The notes under the pieces are model-generated. The model saw only the letters and a program-made list of their open reading frames with translations. It made no database searches and was not told where the DNA came from. A stretch of 64,000 bases of DNA from Protonemura montana (taxonomy: Eukaryota; Arthropoda; Insecta; Plecoptera; Nemouridae), in the NCBI GenBank assembly GCA_947568835.1, contig OX387610.1:9883501-9947500 (forward strand). Reading direction: 5' to 3'. The position numbers were made by a program, and so were the translations under genes. Positions 1 through 10,195 of this stretch are shown in pieces. Position 1 is the first letter of the stretch; each line of letters begins with the position of its first letter.

Positions 1-413
1 GAAAATGTCTGTTAGGAAATGCCCGTGCAACTATCCCATTCCATGACCTACCTGGGAGAGTTGTGTGAAGTTGCGGTTAACCCCATATAGTATAGCAGAC
101 CACCGCGCAGAAAATGCCTGCTTGTAATAAACAAGAAAATGTGTTGCACTAGAGTTTCTGCCCAATCCCCACTAAGATGAAATGAATTGTTGATAAAGAG
201 ATGGGGCCTTTGAAAACAGATTTCTTTGACCGAACGAATGGCAACCATTATCATGTGCAATAAAATGATACAGCTCTGGCATAATTCCCATTTTGTTGAC
301 CCCTCATCATTTGAATCTGTATTTTCACACTTGTTTGAACACACTCGCGAGATTCTTTTCACCCCACTAACTTCGCTCAAATATGTTTTCTTAATCCCCG
401 AGTGGTGACTTAC

Positions 414-709
414 AGCGTTGTGGTCATCGTAATCTGGAGTGTCCGAGTGGGGTTTGTCTGCTGCCGAGGGTCCAGCACTGCAAGGTGTAGTTTCTCTCTC
501 TTGCTGGCTGCGGAGAGCTTCGCGGTTGGCACGCACATAAGTTTCGAAGATCTGCCATAGGTTCATCGTCGTTAATTGCACCAACACATCTTGCCCCGGG
601 CTAACAGAATGTGCTCGGTCACTTTGGTCTGCGTCAGGGGACTCTGCCCGACCTGTGGATGGAAAACCATAGTTTGGTTCGGAAATTCCAATAATCGCAT
701 AATATTTGC
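414..709 (-). CDS. Coding exon of an unrecognised gene (partial)
   Basis: A reading frame on the minus strand stays open from a stop near 755 and looks coding down to an exact GTAAGT donor whose GT lies at 413-412. The acceptor is less certain; a TCTAAAG site at 710 would give this 296-nt exon, ending in phase 0. The translated product contains the segments GKYYAIIGISEPNYGFPSTG near its start and MNLWQIFETYVRANREAL in the middle. Its second half is polar and acidic, ending in DYDDHNA. Codon choice is balanced and GC content is higher than in the flanks. I see no ATG suitable for a start, so it is probably an internal exon. The gene would continue leftwards, in the last 400 bases or beyond the window. 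The frame also stays open past the donor, but that part is low in complexity and I regard it as intron. No family recognised. Confidence 0.5.
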
Positions 710-759
710 CTTTAGAAACCACGCGAGCACGAAGCAAATCAACACGATTTTTTATTTAG

Positions 760-1255
760 AAGAGCATAGATGGGTTTGCATTTTCCAAAAAAAAAACCTG
801 TTTACGTTCTCTACTTCTGAATTTTGATAACACTTAAAAAAAATACCTACATCAGTTGTCAGTACATCTGCTATCAAAAATTATTAAAGTTGACTCTCCA
901 TTTTGCTTAAAACTTTGTGTTTCTAGACTTGAAATGATGTTGTACATTTGCTGTCTTTTATTTGGAGAATCGTAATAAAACACGTCTTATAACAATGTGT
1001 GAATCCGGCCTGTAAGTACCAAGGAGGCCCAAACCCGGAACTACCGATTGGATCGCCCGATGTCTCTGGAAAGTGCCGCCAACGCACTCAAGTGTGGTCC
1101 CACGAGGAGGTAGGATGCGAGATACAAACTTAGCCTAACCCAATATCTGCTTACAAGCAAACCCAATTGACTCCGGAAACGAAAACAAAATCAGTAAAAA
1201 GATTCCCAAGTCCCTTGCTAGCTGTCTGGCCAAAATAAAAATGTTACTTGAGTAC
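760..1255. other. Gap: no feature seen
   Basis: AT-rich DNA with homopolymer A runs. A small patch at about 1000-1120 has higher GC, but I see no frame, splice pair or repeat that I recognise. Confidence 0.4.
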
Positions 1256-1259
1256 AATA

Positions 1260-1900
1260 GCGTCGCCGCAGCGGTGCGTCGATGTTTACCAGGCGTCGGC
1301 TCGTAGCTCAGGTCGTAGTCGTCTTATTCTGGAGTCTTCGGCGAATCTCTTAGTTGGCGATCGCACCCGCGTACTTGCCGCTCAATTCTCTGTCGGTCGC
1401 TGACGGTTCTTTCGATACGCTGTCGGATGATCGCAGACTCGCGTCGTCGTTGTATCGCGATGACGGACCGCAGCTCCCTGTAACGTCTTCTCGGTACCCC
1501 GGCCTGGAACGTTCTCCCTGATTTTCCCGTTGGTCTTCCTCGAGCGTTCCTCAAGCTCCCTCTCCAGATTCCACAACTCGTGACTCCGTCGACCAATCAT
1601 TGGCTCGCGTCCAGCTTGTGACCATATTTGGAGATGTTCGTCCACAGGGATTCCCCATGTCACTACTATCCAACTTACTCAAATATCCCTCTATTTTATA
1701 TTTAATGAACATTGCAAATAATTGGGAGAGGCAGTTTGGAAAGGGTATAAGGGACAGGACCTCACTGCGAGCGTCAGCACATTCCCCCGAGGAATCGACA
1801 CCCACTATCGCCACTTCGAGATTAAATTATGCTGCAATCCGCAACCTAAGGCAAGAACACTGGCGCCCCATCCGAAACTTATCAGAGAATATTTTTTAGA
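1260..1900. other. CpG-rich stretch with overlapping Arg-rich frames, unassigned
   Basis: This stretch is much richer in CG dinucleotides than its surroundings. Several minus-strand frames overlap; two of them encode Arg/Glu-rich text such as RQRIERTVSDRQRIERQVRG. A plus-strand frame is also open from about 1600 to 1899. The overlap of open frames on both strands is what GC-rich, CpG-rich DNA does by chance, so I do not call a gene. It could equally be a decayed repeat or a promoter-proximal CpG island. Confidence 0.3.
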
Positions 1901-2034
1901 CGCACGTGTGCATTATGTGCATTATGTGCACCTAACAGGCCTTACATGAGTGCTGCAACCAAATCGAACTGTGAGAGTTTCCTGAATGCACTAAAACCTT
2001 TTTTAATGCCTTCAGGAAACACCAATTTTAATTT

Positions 2035-2412
2035 CGGCACTGGTCTACTGGCGTCAGTGAATTAGTGGATGATGATGATGATGATGATGAGGATAATTAT
2101 GCACCTAACCTAGCTAAAAGTGAGAAGGGGAAATCCGGTGCCGGCACGTAGCCTACTCCTGTCGAACAGCACCAAGGGGACCACTGGCTCAACGTCCCTT
2201 CCGAAGGACGGTACAACTCGAACAGCAGGATTACTCCATAAATCCATGCTGTCGAGAGGTTGATAAGCAAGGTGAGAGAAGTTACTGAACTAACTTTCAT
2301 CCCTCCAAACTCTCTCCCGAACAGAACTGGTCATGTGTATGATGGTCACCCATCCAATACCTGACTCAGCGCAGTACTAACCGGTTTTTCCAACACGCCA
2401 AACCGGTCGGTA
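2035..2412 (-). repeat. 5S-derived SINE, nearly full length
   Basis: Minus-oriented copy containing the 5S-like head (about 2340-2412), the conserved body with the CCTTCGGAAGG palindrome, the CAT/ATG-rich stretch (GATGAT repeats at 2070-2090) and part of the 3' region. The TGCGTCGTTAAAC tail is missing, so the 3' end is truncated. Confidence 0.85.
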
Positions 2413-2473
2413 GCAAACACAAAAACCATAAAACAGGAAATGCACCAAGATAACATAATTTGCACTCCTATAC

Positions 2474-3862
2474 TTAGATTAATTTGAGTTTGCCACTTTC
2501 TGGGGTGCTTGTACCAACCTACAAAACATGACACCATGATGCTACTGTTAACTATCCGATTTAAAAGCAACAAAATAATGTTTTTCTTTGGTTGAAACAT
2601 TTAATAACTTCAGGAAAACAAAATATTTAATGAAAAACAATAAATGTTAATCAACCAAAGTTCAAATTAATATATTTTGGATTACTTTTAACTTTTATCA
2701 GGTTTTGGCAGGGCCAGGAAACCAAACTTGCAAACCGCTTTTTGGCAGCCATTGCTAGGATCCGCTAGAGTACGGTAGGTATTTAGCAGAAGCCATTAGG
2801 ACTTTTAGTTTTGCATTTAAGTTCTTATTTTTCAATAGAATTAATTTCAAGTAAATAAACTGATAAATTCAAAAAGAATTTAATTGAATAATGCATTGTT
2901 CTATCATAATTTTCTGGTTAATTTTCAAACTCCCCGGTGAATGCTAGCTTTATTTTGCATTCTAAAGTTGGCAATATGTAGTCTATAAAGTATATAAAGC
3001 CTATAAAGTCTATAAAGTCTATAAAGTCTATAAAGCCTTGCTATAAAGTATAGCAAGGTAAGGCCACAGATAGACAAATCTGACAACTGTACCTTTCCCT
3101 CGCCGAGAAGGTACCGACATGCTGTTGTATGCCAGCACTAAGGAATTCCCCAACGTTACCCGTTGTTCTTTGTCCACCCGCTAGTAGAGCAGGCTTTCAA
3201 TAAGGCACGTGGTCCTGTGGCAATGGAGTTTCGAGCAAGAGAAAGATAAAATGATCATCTTGTTAATCAATTAAAACTGTTTGATATCATGGCAATTACT
3301 TTAGAGCAGGCACACTACAGTTGTGTTAGCCTTACCTTGCTACAAGCTGGTGGACTCTGATTACACATTGCCAACTTTAAAATGCAAAATTAAGCCAGTC
3401 TTCACCGGGGAGTTTGAAATTAACCAGAAAATTATGACCAAACAATGCATCATGTACTTAAATTCTTTGTGGATTTATCAGTTTATTTACGTGAAATTAA
3501 TTCTATTGAAAAATAAGAACTTAAATGCAAAACTAAAAGTCCTAATGACTTCTGCTAAATACCTACCGTACACTAGCGGATTCTAGCAATGGCTGCCAAA
3601 AAGCAGTTTGCGAGCTTGGTTTCCTGCCTAAACCTGATAGAAGTTAAAAGTAATCCAAAATATATTAATTTTAACTTTGGTTGATAAATATTTATTGTTT
3701 TTCATTAAATATTTTGTTTTCCTGGAATTATTAAATGTTTCAACCAAAGAAAAACATTATTTTGTTGCTTTTAAATCGGATAGCTAACAGTAGCATCATG
3801 GTGTCATATTTTCCTGGTTGGTACAAGCACCCCAGAAAGTGGCAAACTCAAATTAATCCTAG
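2474..3862. mobile_element. Foldback element with arms of about 540 bp
   Basis: The left arm (2474 to about 3068) is the inverted complement of the right arm (about 3320 to 3862). Matched landmarks include TTGAGTTTGCCACTTTCTGG at the left against CCAGAAAGTGGCAAACTCAA at the right, CCCCGGTGAATG near 2934 against its complement near 3403, and the inner ends TAGCAAGGTAAGGC (about 3052) against GCCTTACCTTGCTA (about 3330). The arms differ by small changes throughout, roughly one base in ten by eye, so the element is not recent. The left arm carries an extra TATAAAG-type tandem repeat. The 250-bp spacer has no frame I recognise. The apparent similar peptides starting MFQPKKN in each arm are simply the two arms read on opposite strands. 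It may be a foldback DNA transposon or an inverted duplication; I see no transposase. Confidence 0.8.
2990..3050. repeat. Short tandem repeat, TATAAAG-type
   Basis: Six or so imperfect copies of a 9-bp unit (TCTATAAAG and variants) are inserted near the inner end of the left foldback arm and are absent from the right arm. Confidence 0.75.
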
Positions 3863-4329
3863 TGTAAACACGTTTTGGTCACTTAGCATTTTCAGAATGA
3901 CTAATGTATTTAACAAACACATCTCAGCTTGTTTATACTTTCGAGTGTAAACACGTCAAGGAAATATTATCGCGCAATGGTGCATTCGTGATGACGTCAG
4001 TGGCCCTAGAGCGGGTGGTCGCCAATGTCTTGGGTGGCATGCGGAAGTTTATTATCTATATATTTTGTCACTACATCTTGATCAGTTTAATTCTATCCAT
4101 CATTGAGGAAGGGTGTAAAGAGTACTTCTAGTCTATCTTGTAACATCGATCGATTTTACAATGCCTCAGTGCTCGTTTTACGGCTGTTACAGTACCAATA
4201 AATCAGTACCTCGCCGAAAATCACTCGGCACATGTGCATCTTTCGAAATCACTGGGAAACGGCTTGCGTAGTCCACATTTGCATCAAAAAATATTGTTAT
4301 TACGGCCTGCATATGCATGTAATGTGGTA

Positions 4330-4475
4330 TCGTCCTTTCAAACTGATAAGGCTCCAGCAACATCCGCGATATGTGGAGATCGGGGTTCGAGTCCCCTTTT
4401 GGGCATCTCATTTTGAGAGAGTAGCTGTGTTCCGAACAATAAAATACCCTGCGGATTGCAAGCGTTTGCAATTTA
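4330..4475 (+). mobile_element. tRNA-like repeat, degenerate copy
   Basis: A tRNA-like core lies at about 4345-4408, with a clear B box (GGTTCGAGTCCCC) and an acceptor-like end TTGGGCATC. The 3' flank (ACAATAAAATACCCTGCGG then ATTGCAAGCGTTTGCAATTT) is shared with 31655-31712. The 5' half is poorly conserved. The same core occurs at 27297-27465 and 51561-51683, where flanking inverted repeats are clearer. It is not a functional tRNA gene, because the anticodon arm is not canonical. Confidence 0.6.
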
Positions 4476-4520
4476 TATCAGATTGAGTCTGATCACTAAC
4501 CACGTGGGCGCAAGAATAAC

Positions 4521-4964
4521 ACCGAACAATTTGGCGTGTTGGAAACACCGGGCCTCGTGAGATCACTGAAGTTCAGCAACACTACGCTGAGTCAGGTATT
4601 GGATGGGTGACCATCATACACATGACCTGTTCTGTTGAATGAACTTCAGTTGAATGATCTGTTCGGGAGAGAGGTTGGAGGGATGAAAGTTAGTACAGCA
4701 ACTTAAATCGTCTTGCTTATCAACCTCTCAACAGCATGAATTTGTGGAGGAATCTTGTTGTTCGCGTTGCACCGTCCTTCGGAAGGGACGTTTAGCCGGT
4801 GGTCCCCTTGAAGCTATTCGACAAGAGTAGACTACGTGCCGGCACCGAGTTTCCCCTCCTCCCTTCTAGACTAGGTTAGGTTCATCATCATCCTTATCAT
4901 CATCCACTCATTAGACCAGTGCCACAGTGCGTCGTTAAACACCACAAATGAATCAATCAAATCA
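4521..4964 (+). repeat. 5S-derived SINE, full length, with target-site duplications
   Basis: This is the best-defined copy. It is flanked on both sides by the same 11 bases, GCAAGAATAAC (4510-4520 and 4965-4975), so the element is 444 bp. Order of parts: a head resembling 5S rRNA, with the conserved GATCACTGAAGTT..CAGCAAC and GTATTGGATGGGTGACC segments (about 4560-4615); a short duplication near 4640; a conserved body (4660-4870); a CATCATCATCC-rich stretch; a CCAGTGCCACAG...GTGCGTCGTTAAACACCAC tail; and an (AATC)n end. In 5S genes these head segments are the internal control region bound by TFIIIA, so the element belongs to the SINE3 (5S-derived) class. Confidence 0.93.
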
Positions 4965-5510
4965 GCAAGAATAACTTGCCATATAAGACTTACTTTAGAG
5001 GATAGGGCTGCTTTGAGGTTAACCTAACAAAAATGAAGGTATTCCTATGGCACCTTTCGGTTTCACCCTTGCGTAAGGTACTAAGCATGGATAGCTACAC
5101 ATCGTGACAGATAGCGGGGTGGAATTTGTAATGTGGCGTGTTTGCGTTTCTGGTTAAAAATAGGCTTTGCAAAAATACAGATGCCAGGATATTTTTAAAT
5201 AAAACTGTCATTTTTGTCATGCGATGCGAGAGATAAGCGGGATGATATTTAAAAAAAAATTGGCGGGGGTGCCAGTCACCCTGGTTAGAATGTTGTTCTA
5301 AAATGTGTAATTTTTGTGAAAATCGATCTCAACAGAATATATAATTTAGGTACTATCTACGTCTGCTACAGCACAACGTGACAAACATTCTCAATTTAAT
5401 TCTGGAAAAGTGCAATCTTTATATTTTAACTGTTCACAGTTTTGAATTCGTATTTTGATGCTTTATAATAGATATTTTGTTTTACAAACAAAGCTTTTTT
5501 ATTAACAATG

Positions 5511-5642
5511 TTGATAAGCAAGGCAAATGTAGTTACTGTACTAACTTTCATCCCTCCAACCTCTCTCCCGAACAGAACTGGCCATATAGGTTACCCATTC
5601 CAATTACTGACTCAGCGCTGTTTCTTAACTTTGGTGACGATC
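5511..5642 (-). repeat. 5S-derived SINE, 5' fragment
   Basis: Minus-oriented fragment holding the start of the body (CTTTCATCCCTCCAACCTCT on the plus strand) and the 5S-like head up to TAACTTTGGTGA. The 3' half is absent. Confidence 0.75.
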
Positions 5643-5649
5643 ACCATCT

Positions 5650-6400
5650 AGCATCCACTCACTCCATGTGCACCTACGTTACGCAATTAATCCATCGCGA
5701 ATTGCATGTATCTAGATTCTAGCAAAGTGCAAGGCTACTCTAAAATCTAGCAGAATCATCAAATGTTTTATAGCCCATTGTTCGGAGTCGGCTTTTGCCA
5801 TCGAATCAACACTGCCAGGAATGTGCATGGGCGGTCAGGCTTTTATGGTAATGCAAAGATGATCGTAAAACTTCTGCAATAAATCGATGATGACAACATT
5901 GCGAACCATTTTCGTATGCTGGCTTTTGATATGTGTTAGATATTGCAATACAATCTGATATGATAAGTCTGCCATCGACAAGAATGTAATTTCAATCATC
6001 AACAGCCGAGACTGCTGACATTTCAACTGTTCACAGCTGATATCGAAATCTAATTTAGCATTTTGATAGTTTCATTGAATCCAGAATGAATCTTCACCAG
6101 ACAGTAATTTTGTCAAATTGTTGTGTTGCAGTGTAATTATTTTAACATACCATTTCGCATGAATTTTACAACAAAGGGGTTGATAAGATAATTTCGGGTT
6201 AAAGTTGCGAGGTTTAGGCGTTTTACGTAAGAAATGGAAGAAGAACATCTGTAGCCAGCAGTGTCTTCCAGTCCCGCATCCTTAGAAATAAGGGGACTAA
6301 ACCAAACGTTTTTTGTAGCCCCAGGTGAAAACGCTGAACTGTATGCAAAGTAATTGCTGAACAGCAAAAACCCATATTGCTGACAACGGTACCAAGTGCA
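5650..6400. other. Gap: no gene supported
   Basis: AT-rich sequence. A minus-strand frame crosses 6137-6472, but it runs into SINE sequence at its right-hand end and shows no motif. I see nothing else. Confidence 0.35.
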
Positions 6401-6452
6401 GTGATTGATTGGTTGATTTTTCGTATTAAGCGACTCACTGTTTTGACAACAG
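6401..6452 (-). repeat. 5S-derived SINE, 3' tail fragment
   Basis: A tail in minus orientation (GATTGATTGGTTG then CGACTCACTGTTTTGACAAC) that lies next to a plus-oriented 3' part of another copy. Confidence 0.6.
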
Positions 6453-6492
6453 CATGTTGTTGGCATTACCACTCATACCTTGCTGTGGCACT

Positions 6493-6709
6493 TCTCGTGC
6501 CGTCCTTCAGAAGGGTCGTTGTGCCGTTGGTCTCTTGGGTGCCCTTCGGCAGGAGTAGGCTGAGTGCCGGCACCGGGTTTCCCTTTTAGACTAGGTTAAG
6601 TTCATCATTCTCGATATCACCCATTCATCCACCGGTGCTACTACGCCAGTGCTACAACGCCTGTTGTCAATACAGTGCGTCGTTAAACTCAACAAATCAA
6701 TCAATAATT
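6493..6709 (+). repeat. 5S-derived SINE, 3' half
   Basis: Contains the CCGTCCTTCAGAAGGGTCG hairpin, GAGTGCCGGCACCGGGTTTCC, the TTAGACTAGGTTAAG segment, the tail GTGCGTCGTTAAACTC and an (AATC)n end. The 5S head is absent. Confidence 0.85.
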
Positions 6710-6935
6710 ATAAAAAGTAGATATTTGAATTCAATGCATGAACATGAAGTTTAACCTAGAGAACCTTGCTCCGAATCCCCGAGTGAACACATGGAGGTAA
6801 ATTGACAACGGTTCAGGTTTCTTAGCGCACAGCCACCTCTTTCTCTGCCGGCTGCTGCGCGGCAGGTGCTGCCCAAGGCACGTGCCTGAAAGATGCAGGC
6901 GTCCTCATCTCCTCTCACAATCAACATCTCGACTC

Positions 6936-6985
6936 CTATAAAGACGTTTGGCCCCAAGCAACGCGGACAGCGACTTCAGCTGGAC
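6936..6985 (+). promoter_or_regulatory. Possible core promoter (TATA)
   Basis: CTATAAAG at about 6936 sits in a locally GC-rich stretch with an E-box-like GGCACGTGCC at 6878-6888. I see no initiator of the TCAGT type at the right distance and no frame downstream, so this is weak. Confidence 0.2.
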
Positions 6986-6999
6986 TTGGTCAAAGATAC

Positions 7000-7990
7000 G
7001 GGCAGACGGTTTCATTTGCTGGCGTGCAAAAAGTGACAGTTTTTTTTTTTGTTTTTTCTAGAGAAGTTGTTCTTAATTTACCATTTTTTGGCGAGACGCG
7101 GGCTGCAAAAAGTGACGTTCGATTTTGTCTTGTGAGGTTCTAATACGGAAAGGTCAAGCTCAAGTTATATTATCTAAAGTCTAACTAATATTCTCTATGG
7201 AAATTCTGCTAACACTGACTTTTTGTAAAAACGACTTGTTCATTTTGATTTGATCTAATCACCAAATGCACCATCTAATCGACCATATACACATAAAAAT
7301 AAAGTGACTACAATACATATGTACTGGCACTACCAATAGAAAAGCTATGGAAAAAAGCATATTCTTTTTGTCATTCACATATCTTAATTTTTTTTCTATT
7401 TATCTTTCTTGTTCCGTTACATCATAGGATTTTTTTATTCTTGTGTACCCGTAACTTTTATGTTATCTTTCCCGATTTCCCTGCGTCTTTCCACATTCTC
7501 TTCGCATCATTATTGCTACCTTTTTATAAGTGATATAAGTATAACCACAAACGGCTTTCTCAAGAAATGTTTCTCGATTGAGGGTACACATTTTTAAGAG
7601 AGTTGCTTTGTTCATAACATCATAATTTTGATTTATAATTATTTTATTATTTAGTCAAAGTCCGGCCAATTGCAAACAATAATAAACCTTTGGTTAATTA
7701 AAAGATAATACCATACACTAACTAACTAGCGAGTACCCATATTTCCGACCACTATACCATCTCGATATCAATTAGTCTACCTCCATCTGACTCGTGAAGG
7801 AAGTCCTTGCAGCCATCGTATCACCTTCACCCGAGATGAGCAGATGTGGAGAAACGCCCCAGGGCCAGCTCGGCACGCGACCAACGTGCTTCTCCCTATC
7901 ATTAGCAACGCCTCTTATTAAAACGCGTCTGCCGCGAGCTATGAACCAAGGAACTAACCGGTCTCAAGCAATATAGCGAGCCGGATTGTG
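7000..7990. other. Gap: no gene supported
   Basis: AT-rich, with T runs near 7040 and 7390. A GC-richer patch at 7790-7980 contains a 60-codon open frame without recognisable features. Confidence 0.35.
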
Positions 7991-7997
7991 GTCAGAG

Positions 7998-8338
7998 AGT
8001 GGCAAACTCTAAGCGACGCTCACTTTCTGTCCTTGCAAATATGGCGGATATTGCTTGGAGATGGCCACTCTCCTGCCGTGTAAACATGGCACCCATCGCT
8101 TGGTGATGGTCATTTTTGACAGTGCAAACGTGGCACCCATTGCTTGAAGATGTCCACTCTCTGGCCGTGCAAACATGGCGGATATTGCTTGGAGATGGCC
8201 ACTCTCTGTCCTTGCAAACATAACACCCATCGCTTGGTGATGGCCACTCTCTGCTTTTGCAAAAATGGCGGGCTTTGCTAGATGGCCACTCTCCTGCCGG
8301 GCCAACATGGCGGCAATTGCTTGAAGATGTCCACTCTC
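7998..8338. repeat. 45-bp minisatellite, locus 1
   Basis: Seven to eight imperfect head-to-tail copies of a unit containing GATGGCCACTCTCTG, GCAAACATGGCG and ATTGCTTGGA. The CCACTCTC landmark recurs at about 8064, 8154, 8199, 8243, 8285 and 8331 (a diverged form is at 8109), a period close to 45. Because the period is a multiple of three, frames stay open across it on the minus strand; these are not genes. The same unit forms an array at 49580-49860. Confidence 0.9.
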
Positions 8339-8660
8339 TTACTACACCGATTCACAGTACGGCTTGTGGCTGGACCGGTCTGATGTTACACAACGGAGAG
8401 CGAAGGTAAAAGGGTTTTGATAGCATCTGTGAAATACAGGTCTGGGGGATAATTGGGGCCTCATCTCAGATCGATTAAGAAGAATAGAGAACATATGTTG
8501 TTGGCTGTTACGTCTTCTTGGATGGTGGTCGACGTGTGCTTGGGCTAAAGGAAGCTTTGATCCGGGGATTAAACTGCAGCTGACTGCTAAGCTGAGATGA
8601 TTATTTTTGATGTGTTTTATGAGGTGGCTCGACTCGCTATATTCTTTTGCTAGAAGCGAA

Positions 8661-8855
8661 ATTGTGGTGTTTGTGTTTAACGACGCACTGTTTTGACAGA
8701 GGGCTTTGTGGTACTGGTTAAATGGTCAGTTAAATGGTTGGGTAATAATAAGGAGAGTACTTGACATTTGTATTACAATACATGACCCAGCTTAGTGTTG
8801 TTAAGCTTCGGTGATATCACGAGAATCGGTGTTTCAACTTTCCGAACCGTTCGGT
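8661..8855 (-). repeat. 5S-derived SINE, internally deleted
   Basis: The 3' tail (GTTTAACGACGCACTGTTTTG, in part) is joined to a 5S-like head (TTAAGCTTCGGTGATATCACG and CCGAACCGTTCGGTG) with most of the body missing. Confidence 0.8.
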
Positions 8856-9590
8856 GTCTTCATAAAAGAGGGGGCAGTGTGAGATATCTTTTGGAGATTC
8901 GAACAGAAAATCGTAAGACGTACACTTTTTCTGTTTGGAATCGGAATGGAGGAACTTGAACGTTTTTGGTATTTTTGTATGTGAATTTGGTTAAGATTAA
9001 ACAGGGGGATGATTGCTGGCATCTTTCGAAACCTTGGGTGAATTTTGCGTTGATCCTGACCGCGAGGTGTAGACATCTTTCACGGTCACGATATCTTGGG
9101 GTTCAATTTCCGACAGTTTTAGTACATGCACCCTTGCGACCTTGTTTTGCAAGACGAACGTGTTTCGGGGCTGGAATTCGGTATTTTTCCGTCGCATCTT
9201 CGATTTCTCTTCTCGCTGCTTTTATGACGGTCAAAATTTCATCTCACCAATCTTTGGGACACAAAAGATGGAGCCATTCAGAGTCTGGGCCGAGGTCCAT
9301 TGAGAAAAATAACAGGATTTGGTTTACGACCGAATTGCATCCTTTTCAGTTTTGACGAACCCAAAATTGATAAATATCTGCTTGAAATTGTTGGTCTGGA
9401 CAGCGAGCCAGCCCGCGGATTGGATCAGTCCTTCTGAAACGCGGTGTGTGCATCGCCAATCTTGAATTGAAAACCACTTGGTTATAATCAAGACAGATTG
9501 GCAATTCCATCCACAGATTGGTAAACCTTCGTTTACTGACCATTGGGTGGGGTCTCAGTTTCTTGGTCCACACTCAAAAAAGACTTGAAA
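8830..9590 (-). other. Possible decayed coding sequence, unassigned
   Basis: About 750 bp with higher GC than the flanks. A minus-strand frame at 8997-9197 encodes text such as QNKVARVHVLKLSEIEPQDI, and neighbouring frames carry protein-like text interrupted by stops. I cannot name a family. It may be an old transposon gene or chance. Confidence 0.25.
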
Positions 9591-10190
9591 ACGTTTGTAG
9601 CCTTACGCAAAACCTATTTTTAATTAAGTCAAATGTTTGGTTAAGATAATTTTTTGCTTCTCAAAAATTCTTGTTTGGCTCTTTTACATAAATTAGCCGT
9701 TTGACTTGAGCTAACTTGAGTTATACGCTAGTAGCCGCTATGCAGCCGTTACGTAAGTTAACTAACGGCTTAACTAACTGCTTAAGTTAACTTTCGAATT
9801 TAGGTAACTCTTGAACTGAGTAAACTTAATAAAACAGAGTTGGTTAGGGCAGCGGTATGTGTTGAAACCTATCTAACTAGGCGTTAGACGACAGTTAAAG
9901 TTATCCCATTTGAAGTGAACTTAACTTAGGTTTAGTTTGGTTACCTGGATTAGTAATGACTAGTTAACCAAAAGAGTTCTAAATTTGGTTAGAGAAACAA
10001 AAAAAAAAGGTTCAATAATTTCACGCGATTTTTGGAAGTCGACAATACAAATTGACCAAGCATTGTTAAATTTTCATATGTCTACTAAATAACGATTAGC
10101 ATCATTATGTATTTTTTCCACTTTTTATCCGTTTCCTGGACCACAAACAAAGCGCGAGAGGAGCAGACGGATGGCCCCACAAAGAGAAGG
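9590..10190. other. Gap: TTAAC/GTTAG-rich simple sequence
   Basis: From about 9700 to 9990 the sequence is rich in short motifs such as TTAACTAACGG and GGTTAG, without a fixed period. No gene seen. Confidence 0.4.
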
Positions 10191-10195
10191 TCTAA

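Noticed and set aside
1324-1814. Arg-rich minus-strand frames that could be a coiled-coil protein or mobile-element protein
   Set aside because: Three frames overlap with none dominant, and no conserved motif is visible; left as an unassigned CpG-rich stretch.
2346-3950. Two similar peptides beginning MFQPKKN on opposite strands, looking like paralogs
   Set aside because: They are the two arms of the foldback element read on opposite strands.
4187-4471. A 94-codon minus-strand frame
   Set aside because: Most of it is antisense to the tRNA-like element; text such as PKGDSNPDLHISRM is the usual antisense of such cores.
8009-8308. A 99-codon minus-strand frame with repeated ESGHLQA text
   Set aside because: It lies wholly in the 45-bp minisatellite; the period is a multiple of three, so frames stay open by construction.
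7998-8338. A CRISPR array
   Set aside because: Direct repeats abut with no unique spacers, and the context is eukaryotic.
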